This document shows positions 8,529 to 17,231 of a stretch of 64,000 nt of DNA, piece after piece. The stretch is taken from assembly GCF_947503385.1 (NCBI RefSeq), contig NZ_CANNDO010000003.1, forward strand, positions 434,001-498,000, in the 5' to 3' direction. The notes under the pieces are model-generated. The model was not told where the DNA came from. It was given only the letters and a program-made list of their open reading frames with translations, and ran no database searches. Origin of the DNA: an uncultured Tateyamaria sp. (GTDB taxonomy: Bacteria > Pseudomonadota > Alphaproteobacteria > Rhodobacterales > Rhodobacteraceae). The first letter of the stretch is position 1. Each line of letters opens with the position of its first letter. Position numbers and translations under genes: made by a program.

Positions 8529-9200
8529 ATGAACATCCTGCTTGTCGAGGACGAAACACGTGTCGCCGACTTCATCCGCCGGGGCCTTGCCGCTGACGGT
8601 TGGTCCGTCGATCACGTCTCCAACGGAGAGGATGCGCTCGAACAGGCGGCGTGTAATGGCTATGACGTGATCCTGCTGGACCTGATGCTGCCCGGCATTC
8701 AGGGCAAGGACGTGTGCCGCAAACTGCGCGCCCGCAATACAAAGACGCCAATCCTGATGCTCACCGCGCTCGACACGCCAGAAGAACGGGTCGAGGGCCT
8801 CAAGGTTGGTGCGGATGACTACCTGCCCAAACCGTTTGATTTCGACGAATTGGTGGCCCGGATCGAGGCGCTGCATCGCCGGGCCACCAACTACCTTTCG
8901 CATACGAATGATACGGTTATCTCCAGTGGCGCGCTGACATTTGATCGTGCATCTTTGCAGGTCAATGTGCACGGGTCCGAAGTTGAACTGTCAAAGAAAG
9001 AGCGTGATCTGCTGTTGCTGTTTCTGACCAACTCGGGTCGCGTTTTGTCGCGCGAACGCATCCTGAATGCGGTTTGGGGTTTGAATGCAGATCCGCTGAC
9101 CAATGTGGTCGATGTCTATGTTGGTCGGTTGCGTCGCAAGATCGGAAGCGAGGGTGCGCGCATCGTAACCCTGCGCAATGTCGGCTACCGGATGTCCTGA
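8529..9200 (+). CDS. OmpR-family response regulator
   Basis: 223 residues. The receiver domain has acidic pocket E7/D8, phospho-acceptor Asp51 in 'ILLDLMLPG', Thr79 and Lys101 in 'LPKPFDF'. The C-terminal winged-helix domain has 'LSKKERDLLLLFL', 'VLSRERILNAVWG' and 'VDVYVGRLRRKIG', as in QseB/PmrA/CpxR-type regulators. GAGG lies upstream of the ATG. It is separated from the kinase by 55 bp. Proteins of this family bind tandem direct repeats with an 11-bp period, which is exactly what lies at 3680-3698 and 4204-4222, so autoregulation of the locus is likely. Confidence 0.95.
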   Translation: MNILLVEDETRVADFIRRGLAADGWSVDHVSNGEDALEQAACNGYDVILLDLMLPGIQGKDVCRKLRARNTKTPILMLTALDTPEERVEGLKVGADDYLPKPFDFDELVARIEALHRRATNYLSHTNDTVISSGALTFDRASLQVNVHGSEVELSKKERDLLLLFLTNSGRVLSRERILNAVWGLNADPLTNVVDVYVGRLRRKIGSEGARIVTLRNVGYRMS

Positions 9201-9415
9201 CACCCGCAGCCGCGTGCCGTCACAAATGACCGGCAGCGATGGTCTCGCGGAAAACAGTGCATTCTGATCGTCAGTTCGCGCGTCGTGCCGATCCATACCG
9301 CCTGTCCGCGCGGTTGGGGTCAGACACATGCAGGGCCCATGCGGACGACGGGCTGGCGGAAATCTGGAAACCTGACCCGGCAAAGCGTCAAATACGCGGA
9401 AAGGACCACGTTGCA

Positions 9416-10165
9416 ATGTCACATTCAGATTTTCCCAACGACAGGCGCGACCATTCGGCATCTGCGCTGAGGGCGCGTGACACGATGTGGCTGCACGGCG
9501 CGGGATTGGCAGGCGATACGTGGGGGCCGATCACCGCGTCGTATCCGCGTGCGCAGACACCGGACCTGCCCGGCCATGGTCTGGCTGACATGGCGTATCC
9601 GCCGCGCGTCGAAACCTATGCTGACGCTGTGCAAGGCCGTGTGCAACCGGGTACGGTGCTGATCGGACATTCGCTTGGGGGCATGGTCGCATTGGAATTG
9701 GCAGCGCGGTTGCAGAACCGCATCAGCGCGCTGATCCTGATCGAAGCGGTCCCGACCGTGCGGGACCGTCTGTCGGGACGATTGTCCGCACGCATCGCGA
9801 CCGGATTGGTCCGTATCGTCCCGCAACGCGCTCTGGCGTGGCTGTCGGGCCTTGGACACAGCGCTGAAACCCGGACAGAACTCCGACGGCAGATGGCAGC
9901 GACAGACCGCGCGCGCCTCACCGCTGTGTTGGAGGCCGCCGCCCAGTATGACGGACGGCCAAGACTGCCGCAGATCAGCGTGCCGACACTGGTGATCGTC
10001 GGACAGAAGAACACCGCCACCCACCACGGTGCCACCCTAATGGCGGACCGTATCGCCGGTGCAGAACTGGAACGGTTGCCCGGAGGGCATATGCTGCACA
10101 CGGACAACCCGGTTCAACTCCGCCACAGCATTGAGCGTTTCCTGAACCGCGTCGGTCTGCATTAA
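9416..10165 (+). CDS. Alpha/beta-hydrolase fold protein
   Basis: 249 residues with a complete alpha/beta-hydrolase layout: oxyanion-hole 'WLHGAGLAG' (25-33), 'PDLPGHG', nucleophile elbow 'IGHSLGGM' (Ser86), the acid-bearing strand 'VPTLVIVGQKN' and the catalytic His in 'LPGGHMLHTDNP'. It resembles small esterases or C-C hydrolases of the 3-oxoadipate enol-lactonase/MhpC type, but the substrate cannot be read. The start at 9416 is chosen over upstream options because AAGGA lies 10 bp before it. No signal peptide, so cytoplasmic. It converges on the next gene with only 9 bp between stops. Confidence 0.85.
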   Translation: MSHSDFPNDRRDHSASALRARDTMWLHGAGLAGDTWGPITASYPRAQTPDLPGHGLADMAYPPRVETYADAVQGRVQPGTVLIGHSLGGMVALELAARLQNRISALILIEAVPTVRDRLSGRLSARIATGLVRIVPQRALAWLSGLGHSAETRTELRRQMAATDRARLTAVLEAAAQYDGRPRLPQISVPTLVIVGQKNTATHHGATLMADRIAGAELERLPGGHMLHTDNPVQLRHSIERFLNRVGLH

Positions 10166-10174
10166 CCCGTCACG

Positions 10175-12076
10175 TCACCACGTGAGCGCGGCGGTCGGAA
10201 CATTCCACACCCATGCGGTCAGCAACGCCCATGCAATGCACGGGACCGCCGCCCAAACCAGCACCCGTTCGCCGCGGCGCGTCTTTGCGGCTCTGCTCTG
10301 TCTGACCAGCCAAACCACGGCCCAAACCAACAAAGCACACGCGCCGGCGTAGAACGCTGTCACGGTCCAAAGACCAGCGTTTGCCCCAGCCCATGAAGAC
10401 ACATCACGACTGTCCAGTGCCCGTTGAATCAGGACGACGCTACCCGCAGCCAAGGACATCCAGCCCAGCGACAGAACAAGCGGCACACTGATCGGTCGGC
10501 CAGACCTGCGCCAAGCGACACCGGCAGCCCCCGCACTTACCAAAACGCCGAACAACACCGCCACGAGACCTGTGTGCAGGGAGTGTTCTGATCGCCAGAA
10601 TGTCAGCCGGTCAAAGCTGTGAAAACCATCGCCAAGGTCGCCGCCCACGACAGCCCCTTTGGCGTTGCGCCGAAACCCAAGGCGCATGTCCCCTTCTGGC
10701 GTCTCAAACTGGTCTTCTCCGGTGGCCGCGAACAGCCGCGAGTAGCCAAGCCTATCAACCAAAAGTCCTTCGTCGCCCGAGGGGTGGACCCTGACTATCG
10801 GCGTTGCGGACACGCGCAACCGGTCCAGTCCCGTATCGTTGCGCCGGGTCGCGATGAAATGCCCTGCATATGCCTCCTGACAGGTGGCATCACATGCTGC
10901 GCGCGGGCGGCGCTGGATGTTGTCCGGCGCGATGATTTCGCGCAGGGCTCTGCGTGGCAGTCCCATCAGTGCCGCACCGGATGGCCCATTGGCCACAACA
11001 AAAAACCCAAGGTCCAGAGACGGAACCAGCACCATATTGGTGTGAAATCCGAAATGCGTACCACCATGATGGAAAACCGTATGCCCGGCCCATGTGTCGG
11101 TCCAATAGCCAAGCGTTCGGGCGGCAAATTCCGCCCGCTCCGGCACGGCAGGCTCCCGCATCGCCGCAATCGCCGAGGCCGACAGGCCCTCTGACCGGCC
11201 CGCTGTTTTTTGCCGCAACAGGGCCTGCATGACGTGGCCCACATCCCGCGCCGTCAGGGCCAGCCCGCCCGACGCCGTGTGGACCTCTGGAGTGGGTGCC
11301 GGATCAATGGCCATGTAACGCCCCGCTTGCCAGACATGAAACGGGCTGGTGCCCCGATGTTCCGGCGGGGCGTGCATGAAACGCGGATCATCCACACCCA
11401 GCGGGGCGAGGATTGCCTCGGTCAAATGCGCCGCGAACGGGCGGCCCGTAACCTGCGCCACAATCTGGCCCAGCAGAACGTAGCTGGCGTTAGAGTAGGC
11501 GATGACCTCTTGGGGCGGGCGTATCTGGCGCGGCAGGATGGCGGACAACTGCGCGATTTTGGGCAACGCCGGCAAGGGTCGGAAATAGCCCGCGTGCCGT
11601 TCCTCCAGACCGGCACTGTGTCCCAGCAGATGTGCGACAGAAATGTCCCCGAAACGCTGATGCAACCTCAGACCGGGCATGTACTGATGTATCGGCGCAT
11701 CCAACGCGATACGCCCATCTTCCACCAATTGGAGGATGGCCAGCGCTGTAAAGATCTTGGTCACCGACGCGAGCGGAACACTGTCACGTTCCGGATCCAT
11801 CAACCGCCCCGTCCGCACATCACCAAGGCGATACCCGCGTGACAAGATTACCGCGTCACTGGACACCACCACAACAGCGGCACCGGCGACAGCGTCCTGA
11901 TCAAGGCCGGTTGTTACCAACCCATCGACAAAGCCGGGCAGGTCTGACCGCCACGCGCTTTGCGCGGCTGCGGGCGTTGCAGATACCGGCGTGAACCAGA
12001 TAAAGGCCGCCATCAAAAGATGCGCCGAAGGGACCCACCTGCGACGTGGTTCAATCCGTGTGTGTGCCATACCCAT
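10175..12076 (-). CDS. Beta-lactamase-like serine hydrolase with C-terminal membrane domain
   Basis: About 634 residues. The signal or anchor 'HLLMAAFIWFTPVSATPAAA' is followed by a class C beta-lactamase/DD-peptidase-fold domain: 'SVTK' (Ser104, Lys107), 'AYSNASY' (the YxN motif) and 'HHGGTH' (third motif region). The last ~150 residues hold about four hydrophobic helices ('LVAVLFGVLVSAGAAGVAW', 'WTVTAFYAGACALLVWAVV'). The catalytic domain should face the periplasm, tethered to the inner membrane, an arrangement known for Pbp4b/EstB-like esterases and D-aminopeptidases. Start chosen at 12076 next to GGA/GGAA; 12070 is equally possible. The 216-bp gap to the divergent lipoprotein gene should hold both promoters. 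Confidence 0.82.
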   Translation of the reverse strand: MGMAHTRIEPRRRWVPSAHLLMAAFIWFTPVSATPAAAQSAWRSDLPGFVDGLVTTGLDQDAVAGAAVVVVSSDAVILSRGYRLGDVRTGRLMDPERDSVPLASVTKIFTALAILQLVEDGRIALDAPIHQYMPGLRLHQRFGDISVAHLLGHSAGLEERHAGYFRPLPALPKIAQLSAILPRQIRPPQEVIAYSNASYVLLGQIVAQVTGRPFAAHLTEAILAPLGVDDPRFMHAPPEHRGTSPFHVWQAGRYMAIDPAPTPEVHTASGGLALTARDVGHVMQALLRQKTAGRSEGLSASAIAAMREPAVPERAEFAARTLGYWTDTWAGHTVFHHGGTHFGFHTNMVLVPSLDLGFFVVANGPSGAALMGLPRRALREIIAPDNIQRRPRAACDATCQEAYAGHFIATRRNDTGLDRLRVSATPIVRVHPSGDEGLLVDRLGYSRLFAATGEDQFETPEGDMRLGFRRNAKGAVVGGDLGDGFHSFDRLTFWRSEHSLHTGLVAVLFGVLVSAGAAGVAWRRSGRPISVPLVLSLGWMSLAAGSVVLIQRALDSRDVSSWAGANAGLWTVTAFYAGACALLVWAVVWLVRQSRAAKTRRGERVLVWAAVPCIAWALLTAWVWNVPTAALTW

Positions 12077-12292
12077 TTCCGATCCATTGCCACGCCGGGT
12101 CCGGTCCTGCCGGACCAGCACTGGGTACGGACATTGCGCTGGCCCGTCGTACCAGCGTACCGGCACGGACAACTGCCGCCATCACCACCGCGGGGGCCAA
12201 GTCCCATCCGTTCCGTGCCCATAGGATCGGACGACACGCGCGCAGCATTGCGCGAAGTCACGCGGACGCCATCCACGCAACGCAGGTTTTTT

Positions 12293-13189
12293 ATGACATC
12301 TTCTGATATCCCGGATCGCGCGTCCGGCTTTCGCTTGATCGTGTTTGTCACATGCGCGCTGATAGCCGCCTGTGCGATGCCAGTGCGCCACGGGTTTGAT
12401 GTCGCACGGCGGATCGAACATCGCTATAGCGTCGCCGGACCCTATCCGGTGTCGCGCCTTCGGACACCCGCAACATTCGGGCGACCGGGAGGCGTCGCAT
12501 ATATTCCGGTCAACCCAGACGGGCCGGTGCCCCTCGTCATCTGGCAGAACGGTACGGGCGAGACCATCACCACGTATGACGCCATCGCGCGGCATCTTGC
12601 GTCTTGGGGTCTGGCAGTCATCGGCAGCGACGACCGGCAAATGGGGTCCGGTGACCGCGCCATCGCCCTGCTGGAGGACTCAAAGCTCTGGTCCAGAACG
12701 CCGGATCACCCCTTGTTCGGGCGTATCTTGCCTCAAACATTTGCCTTTCTCGGATCGTCACAAGGGGCCGTGGGGAGCATCAACGCTCACACCCGATCCG
12801 CCGAAGGTCGCCGCGCGACAGCCCTTGCCGTGCACGGAACGCCGACGCAACAAGCCTTGGACTTCTTCCGGCTGGACCTGAGTTATGACGCCACCTCGAT
12901 CACGGCCCCGGTTTTGATCCTGACCGGGACGCAAGACGCGTTTATCTCACCCGTCCGTCTGAACAGGAATTTGTTTGACAGCCTGAGCGGGCCCGGCCTG
13001 CGTGTCTTCGGCGTGGCCAAATGCGCCGATCACATCGCATTGGCGGATGATGCAGGGGTGTTCCGGGGCTATCTGACCGCATGGCTGACCTTTCATCTGC
13101 TGGGCGATCCACTGGCCGCGCAAGCGTTCACCGGGCCGACGGAAATCATGACCAACCCGGGATGGAGCGTCACCGATGTCGCGCCATAG
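12293..13189 (+). CDS. Alpha/beta-hydrolase lipoprotein
   Basis: 298 residues. The N-terminus has a lipoprotein signal with lipobox 'LIAAC' (Cys27). The body is a secreted alpha/beta hydrolase of the cutinase/dienelactone hydrolase/PET-hydrolase type: 'PVPLVIWQNGTG' strand and oxyanion region, nucleophile elbow 'FLGSSQGAVG' (Ser156), Asp strand 'VLILTGTQDAF' and a final 'CADHIAL' with the likely catalytic His. Substrate unknown (ester or polyester). The ATG has only a weak upstream purine stretch. The stop overlaps the start region of a 43-residue membrane protein, implying coupled expression. Confidence 0.78.
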   Translation: MTSSDIPDRASGFRLIVFVTCALIAACAMPVRHGFDVARRIEHRYSVAGPYPVSRLRTPATFGRPGGVAYIPVNPDGPVPLVIWQNGTGETITTYDAIARHLASWGLAVIGSDDRQMGSGDRAIALLEDSKLWSRTPDHPLFGRILPQTFAFLGSSQGAVGSINAHTRSAEGRRATALAVHGTPTQQALDFFRLDLSYDATSITAPVLILTGTQDAFISPVRLNRNLFDSLSGPGLRVFGVAKCADHIALADDAGVFRGYLTAWLTFHLLGDPLAAQAFTGPTEIMTNPGWSVTDVAP

Positions 13190-13307
13190 CCCGCACGCAC
13201 ATCGCCCCTTGTTCGGGCGTAAGTTCCGCAGTCGCATTTCGATGCGGGTTTATATGCTCCTTATCTTTGCACTCGGGTTGATCCTGGCCGCACAATGGCT
13301 TGCGTAA
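13176..13307 (+). CDS. Small basic single-span membrane protein (43 aa)
   Basis: A short frame overlapping the end of the lipoprotein hydrolase by 14 bp. GGAG at 13164-13167 lies 8 bp before the ATG, a good ribosome-binding site. The product has a strongly basic N-terminal half ('HRPLFGRKFRSRISMR') and one hydrophobic helix at the C-terminus ('VYMLLIFALGLILAAQWLA'), the charge layout of an inner-membrane protein with a cytoplasmic N-terminus. I recognise no family. The ribosome-binding site, coupling and topology argue that it is real. Confidence 0.55.
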   Translation: MSRHSPHAHRPLFGRKFRSRISMRVYMLLIFALGLILAAQWLA

Positions 13308-13417
13308 ACCCTCGCGAAACGCCGACAGGCGCGCCACATGTCGGTCGCAAAAGCCAGAGCGGAGGGGACGCGCGCCACCCCCCCTTGCAGACACCTACTG
13401 ACAATTGGAGATGTGAG

Positions 13418-14770
13418 TTGAAACAGTGTTTTCTGACACTTTGCCTCTGCGTCGGAGCCTGTCAGGCCGCGGCGTTTGACACGCCGTCCGTTGACGGCAT
13501 CTGGGAAACGGATGGGTACGGCATGATCCTAGAGATCGCCGGGGACCGCGCGCGGGTCTACAGCACCGGCCCAGATTTCTGCATCGCGGAAAGCGACGGC
13601 ATGACACCCATCACAGAGGTGCTGCCCGGCATCACGTTCACTCTGTCCGGCCATGGCCAAATGCTCAATCTTGCCTTCTGGCACGATCCACATCGCATTG
13701 CCGCCCGCCGTCTGCACGGCTTGCCGCCATCATGCGCCGTGCACATGCCAACCGATCCGGCAACGGTGTTTGATGCGTTCGTGGGGTATTTTGATGCCCA
13801 TTATCCGTTCTTTCCGCTTTATGATGTCGACTGGTCCGCGCGTGTGGCAGAGGCGCGGACGCTTGTCGGGGCGGACACGAGCGACCGGGCACTCTTTGAC
13901 GTACTGGCGTGGTTGATCAGCCCGATCCGGGACAGCCATGTCAGCCTCGTTGCAGAGATTGACGGTGTGCGGCACGTGGCAGCGCCGGGGCGGGCTAGGA
14001 TTGTGCAACACCTACGGGATGACGCAGACGCCGCAGGCGCTGATCCGGACCGCGCCGCACATGCCTTTCGCGATGCACTTTGGTACGACAGCATCCAAAA
14101 GGATATATTGCAGGGTCGCGGGCAAATGATCGGACAGGACCGGATCCAGTATGGAATGCTGACCCGCGACATCGGTTATCTGGCCTTTGCCACTCTGGGT
14201 GGGTTCGACCCTGCGGACGATCTACAGATGGCGCAAATTCTGCTCGACGAAATCATTGCGTATTTCACTGCGCGCCGCGCCAGTACCCTGCTGCTGGATT
14301 TGAGCGTCAATTCCGGCGGCAGCGACATCGTTGCCCGAGAGGTCGCGCGCCGGTTTGTTCGGACACCCACCTTCGCCTACACCAAACGTGCGGCCGATGC
14401 CGCCCGCCCCATCGAAACGCGGGTTGTCATCGACCCAAACACAGATGCTCGATTTAACGGTGCGGTCATCGTGCTGACAAGCCATGTGACCGTGAGCGCA
14501 GCGGAGATCCTGACGCTGGCGCTGCGCCCGCAACCGCATGTGACCCATGTGGGTGAAACAACGCGGGGCGCATTGTCCGACGCAGTGTCCCGCAGCTTGC
14601 CCAATGGTTGGCAGCTGAGCCTGTCGAACGAACTCTATCTGGATGCAGACGGGCACCGATGGGAGGGGCGCGGTATTCCACCGCATGTCGCGCTGCCCGT
14701 GTTGACGGATGAAACCCCGATAGAGAGCCACCGACAGGTGATCGAAGTATTGCGCGGCAACACGCCTTAG
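13418..14770 (+). CDS. S41-family (tail-specific/tricorn-like) peptidase, exported
   Basis: 450 residues from a TTG start: GGAG at 13407-13410 sits 7 bp upstream, and translation from there gives a clean signal peptide ('MKQCFLTLCLCVGACQAAA'). An upstream ATG at 13295 would add 41 residues with no signal character. The N-terminal region (about 100-200) resembles the helical part of S41 proteins ('LISPIRDSHVSL'). The catalytic part has 'GYLAFATLGGF', 'LLLDLSVNSGGSD' and the nucleophile motif 'VSAAEI' (Ser360). No PDZ domain is apparent, unlike CtpA/Prc. Probably a periplasmic or secreted serine endopeptidase. Confidence 0.83.
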   Translation: MKQCFLTLCLCVGACQAAAFDTPSVDGIWETDGYGMILEIAGDRARVYSTGPDFCIAESDGMTPITEVLPGITFTLSGHGQMLNLAFWHDPHRIAARRLHGLPPSCAVHMPTDPATVFDAFVGYFDAHYPFFPLYDVDWSARVAEARTLVGADTSDRALFDVLAWLISPIRDSHVSLVAEIDGVRHVAAPGRARIVQHLRDDADAAGADPDRAAHAFRDALWYDSIQKDILQGRGQMIGQDRIQYGMLTRDIGYLAFATLGGFDPADDLQMAQILLDEIIAYFTARRASTLLLDLSVNSGGSDIVAREVARRFVRTPTFAYTKRAADAARPIETRVVIDPNTDARFNGAVIVLTSHVTVSAAEILTLALRPQPHVTHVGETTRGALSDAVSRSLPNGWQLSLSNELYLDADGHRWEGRGIPPHVALPVLTDETPIESHRQVIEVLRGNTP

Positions 14771-14775
14771 ACGCA

Positions 14776-14800
14776 GGACAAGCCTTTGTGATGCTTGTCC
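14776..14800 (+). terminator. Stem-loop between convergent genes
   Basis: GGACAAGC (14776-14783) and GCTTGTCC (14793-14800) form a perfect 8-bp stem with a 9-nt loop just after the S41 peptidase stop, between it and the convergent LuxP-like gene. There is no U-run, so it may be a weak or factor-assisted terminator. Confidence 0.45.
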
Positions 14801-14885
14801 GGTGTCGCAACTGACAAATGCCGAACCGCGCAGGTAAAGGCGACAATGGCGCGACGCAAAACTGCACCGCGCCATGTCCGTTCAA

Positions 14886-16028
14886 TCAGCGCTCTAGCGC
14901 GCCCACACCGGAAAAGCGGAACGCTTCCTGTTCAAGCGCGTCGATCTCTTCTGCGCTCATCTGGTCATGGGCCACTGTGATCCGGCCAAGAAAGACGAGA
15001 GGCAATGCGTCCGCACGGCCCTCAAGATCGGCCTTGATGGCTTCGGCGGTTGCGGCACCCACATCGTCGCCCATACGCATCGGAGTTGCATCCAACTCTC
15101 CCCGACGGATGGCGTCCAGCTCAAGGCCAGTGCCGCCCCAGCCTGTTGAAAAGATGTCCTTTTCTTTGCCAACGGCCACTTGCGCCTCGACCGATCCCAT
15201 CGCCATGGCCGTGTTGGCGTTGTGGATGATATTGGCCTCCGGATAGGCTTGCAGGATCAGGGATGTGCCAGCAAAGCCGCCCTCGCGCTGGTACTCGCCA
15301 TAGTGCTCATAGACGGTGGTCCATCCGGCCTTGGTCTCGACGCAGTCCTTGAAATCGCCGGAACGCTGGTTGTCGGTGATGCCCGGGATGCCCCGGTTCA
15401 TCGCCATGGTCACGCCTTCGCCCAGACGTTCGATCATGTATTCGCACATGGTCAGCGCGCCCGCAGCTGACGAGAAATCGAACCACGCGTCAGGCTGATT
15501 TTCCAGCGTCTTCAACGGTGTGTGGAACGCCCAGACATAGGTGGAAAACCCGTCATTCGCCGCCAGTTTGTCGATATTGTCAGCCTGAATGGCCAACTCG
15601 GACGGGCCAAAGATCACGTAGTCATAGAGATCGGCATCCTGCGCCACTTGGTTTGCATAGGTCGATTGCAGTGAATGTTCGATCTGCCGTGACGCAAACT
15701 CCGTCGTTTCATATGCGATGCCCAATTGGTCCAGCCGCTTGGTCAGAGCCAGATAATTGCGCGCCCAGAAATCCGACGTGTCGGCGGACGGGTAGATCAG
15801 AGCGATCTGCACCGGGTTGTCCAGCGTGCCGGAAAAGGCCACGGCATCCGATCCCACGACCGCTTGTAACGCCTCCAGCTTGCCCTCGGCGTTCACTTCG
15901 CCTGGCACCCAGTAGTCGCGGTCTGCGATACCCGGCAACTCCTTGAGTGGCAGAGTCGCGTGCCCATCGGCCAAGGTCGCGCCCGCAAGCGCTGTTGCCA
16001 TGAGGGCTGTGGTTGCTAAAAGTCTCAT
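14886..16028 (-). CDS. LuxP-like periplasmic sugar/AI-2-type binding protein
   Basis: 380 residues with signal peptide 'MRLLATTALMATALAGATLA'. The mature part matches my memory of Vibrio LuxP along its length: 'IYPSADTSDFWARN' (LuxP VYPGQQVSDYWVRN), 'GWGGTGLELDAIRRGELD' (GWGGGSAELDAIQKGDLD) and 'MRMGDDVGAATAEAIKADL' (MRMNDDTGIAMAEAIKWDL), ending 'AFRFSG' (AFRYSD). The Trp, Ser and two Arg contacts (LuxP Trp82, Ser79, Arg215, Arg310) seem kept, while Gln77, Ser265 and Asp267 seem changed. Here it pairs with an ABC permease and ATPase rather than a LuxQ kinase, so it is probably an uptake receptor for a sugar-like or AI-2-like ligand. GGGAGG precedes the start. Confidence 0.75.
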   Translation of the reverse strand: MRLLATTALMATALAGATLADGHATLPLKELPGIADRDYWVPGEVNAEGKLEALQAVVGSDAVAFSGTLDNPVQIALIYPSADTSDFWARNYLALTKRLDQLGIAYETTEFASRQIEHSLQSTYANQVAQDADLYDYVIFGPSELAIQADNIDKLAANDGFSTYVWAFHTPLKTLENQPDAWFDFSSAAGALTMCEYMIERLGEGVTMAMNRGIPGITDNQRSGDFKDCVETKAGWTTVYEHYGEYQREGGFAGTSLILQAYPEANIIHNANTAMAMGSVEAQVAVGKEKDIFSTGWGGTGLELDAIRRGELDATPMRMGDDVGAATAEAIKADLEGRADALPLVFLGRITVAHDQMSAEEIDALEQEAFRFSGVGALER

Positions 16029-16064
16029 CTTGGTTCCTCCCTTTGCAATGAGTGTGGGGCCAGC

Positions 16065-16097
16065 GGTCGGTGTCGGGGCTGCACCCTCGACCCGACC
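16065..16097 (-). other. Intercistronic stem-loop before the LuxP-like gene
   Basis: GGTCGG (16065-16070) pairs with CCGACC (16092-16097), with further pairing inside. It lies between the permease stop and the binding-protein start. Such hairpins between CUT2 genes often stabilise the binding-protein mRNA; there is no T-run, so it is unlikely to be a strong terminator. Confidence 0.5.
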
Positions 16098-16115
16098 AAC
16101 CCACATGTTGGCCGA

Positions 16116-17231
16116 TCATCCGCTTGGATTTGGATCACCGGCAAAGATCCCGCCGATGGCCAGAAGGCCAATCAGGAGACCGATCAGCAGCGCGGAAAAG
16201 CGCAGCATCTTTTGACCGTCCGGGGTTTGCAGACCCGCCAGCAGGCCCCCCGCCCCGTCACGGTCTTTCTTTTGCATCCATGTGTAGAGCGCCACCGAGC
16301 TGACGATGACGACGCCCGAGGCGACGGATTGCCAAAAGAACTCGATCCGCAGCGTCACCAGCGCGTTGATCATCATGGACAGCAGCAACACGCCCGCAAA
16401 GGATCCCAGCATCGACGCCCGCCCACCGAACAGCGACGTGCCCCCCACAACCACCGCCGCAATGACGTGCAGGTTGAAATAGGGTGCGGAGGTCGCCTGA
16501 ATCGCATTCAGTTTGCCGGTCAGCAAAATGCCCCCGATCGCGGCGCAGGCCCCGCACAGCACATAAGCGTAGACCTTGTGCCGCTTGACACTGATGCCAG
16601 TCAGTTCCGCCGCTTCGGGATTGGACCCGATGGCGATGGTGTAGCGGCCAAAATAGGTGCGGGTCAGCAGGACATATCCTGCGATCATCGTGGCTGCCCC
16701 AATCAGCACCGGGATTGGCACAAAACCGGGGATTTGCCCGCGCCCGATCTCGGTCAGGAAGTCGGGAAAACGTGCCAGCACCAACCCCTTGGCAATCACC
16801 AAGGCAAAACCGCGATAAACAAGATCCATCGCCAGCGTGCCGATCAGATCAGGCACATTGAACCGGGTGATGATCAGCCCGTTGATCAACCCCATCAGCG
16901 CACCCAGCATGATCGCGATGGGCACGGCGATATAGACCGAAAACCCGTATTGCTTGATCAGGAATGCCATCATGATGGACGAAAGCGCCGCGATGGAACC
17001 GATGGACAGGTCAATGCCGCGCTGCGTGATGACAAAGGTCATCGCCATCGCCATCGGCATATACAGCGCTGCATCCAACAGGATCAGATTAAGGTTCGTG
17101 GCCCGGAAATAGCGCGCCGGTTCCGCGACCCCCATAAACAGCAGAATGGCGAGGATCATCACCATAGGGCCAATGATCGCGATATAAGGTTCCATCCGTT
17201 CGGAGAATGGTTTTGCCGTTGCCGTGTTCAT
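16116..17231 (-). CDS. CUT2-family ABC permease (RbsC-like)
   Basis: 371 residues, inner-membrane permease of the ribose/xylose type with about ten hydrophobic segments ('IIGPMVMILAILLFMGVA' first, 'LLIGLLIGLLAIGGIFAG' last). Family marks are 'ITQRGIDLSIGSIAALSSI' after TM2, 'AIGSNPEAAELTGISVKRHK' (the conserved loop that contacts the ATPase) and 'AAVVVGGTSLFGGRAS'. The start at 17231 overlaps the ATPase stop as ATGA; an upstream start at 17309 would be inside that gene. It works with the ATPase at 17228 and the LuxP-like receptor downstream. Confidence 0.9.
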   Translation of the reverse strand: MNTATAKPFSERMEPYIAIIGPMVMILAILLFMGVAEPARYFRATNLNLILLDAALYMPMAMAMTFVITQRGIDLSIGSIAALSSIMMAFLIKQYGFSVYIAVPIAIMLGALMGLINGLIITRFNVPDLIGTLAMDLVYRGFALVIAKGLVLARFPDFLTEIGRGQIPGFVPIPVLIGAATMIAGYVLLTRTYFGRYTIAIGSNPEAAELTGISVKRHKVYAYVLCGACAAIGGILLTGKLNAIQATSAPYFNLHVIAAVVVGGTSLFGGRASMLGSFAGVLLLSMMINALVTLRIEFFWQSVASGVVIVSSVALYTWMQKKDRDGAGGLLAGLQTPDGQKMLRFSALLIGLLIGLLAIGGIFAGDPNPSG

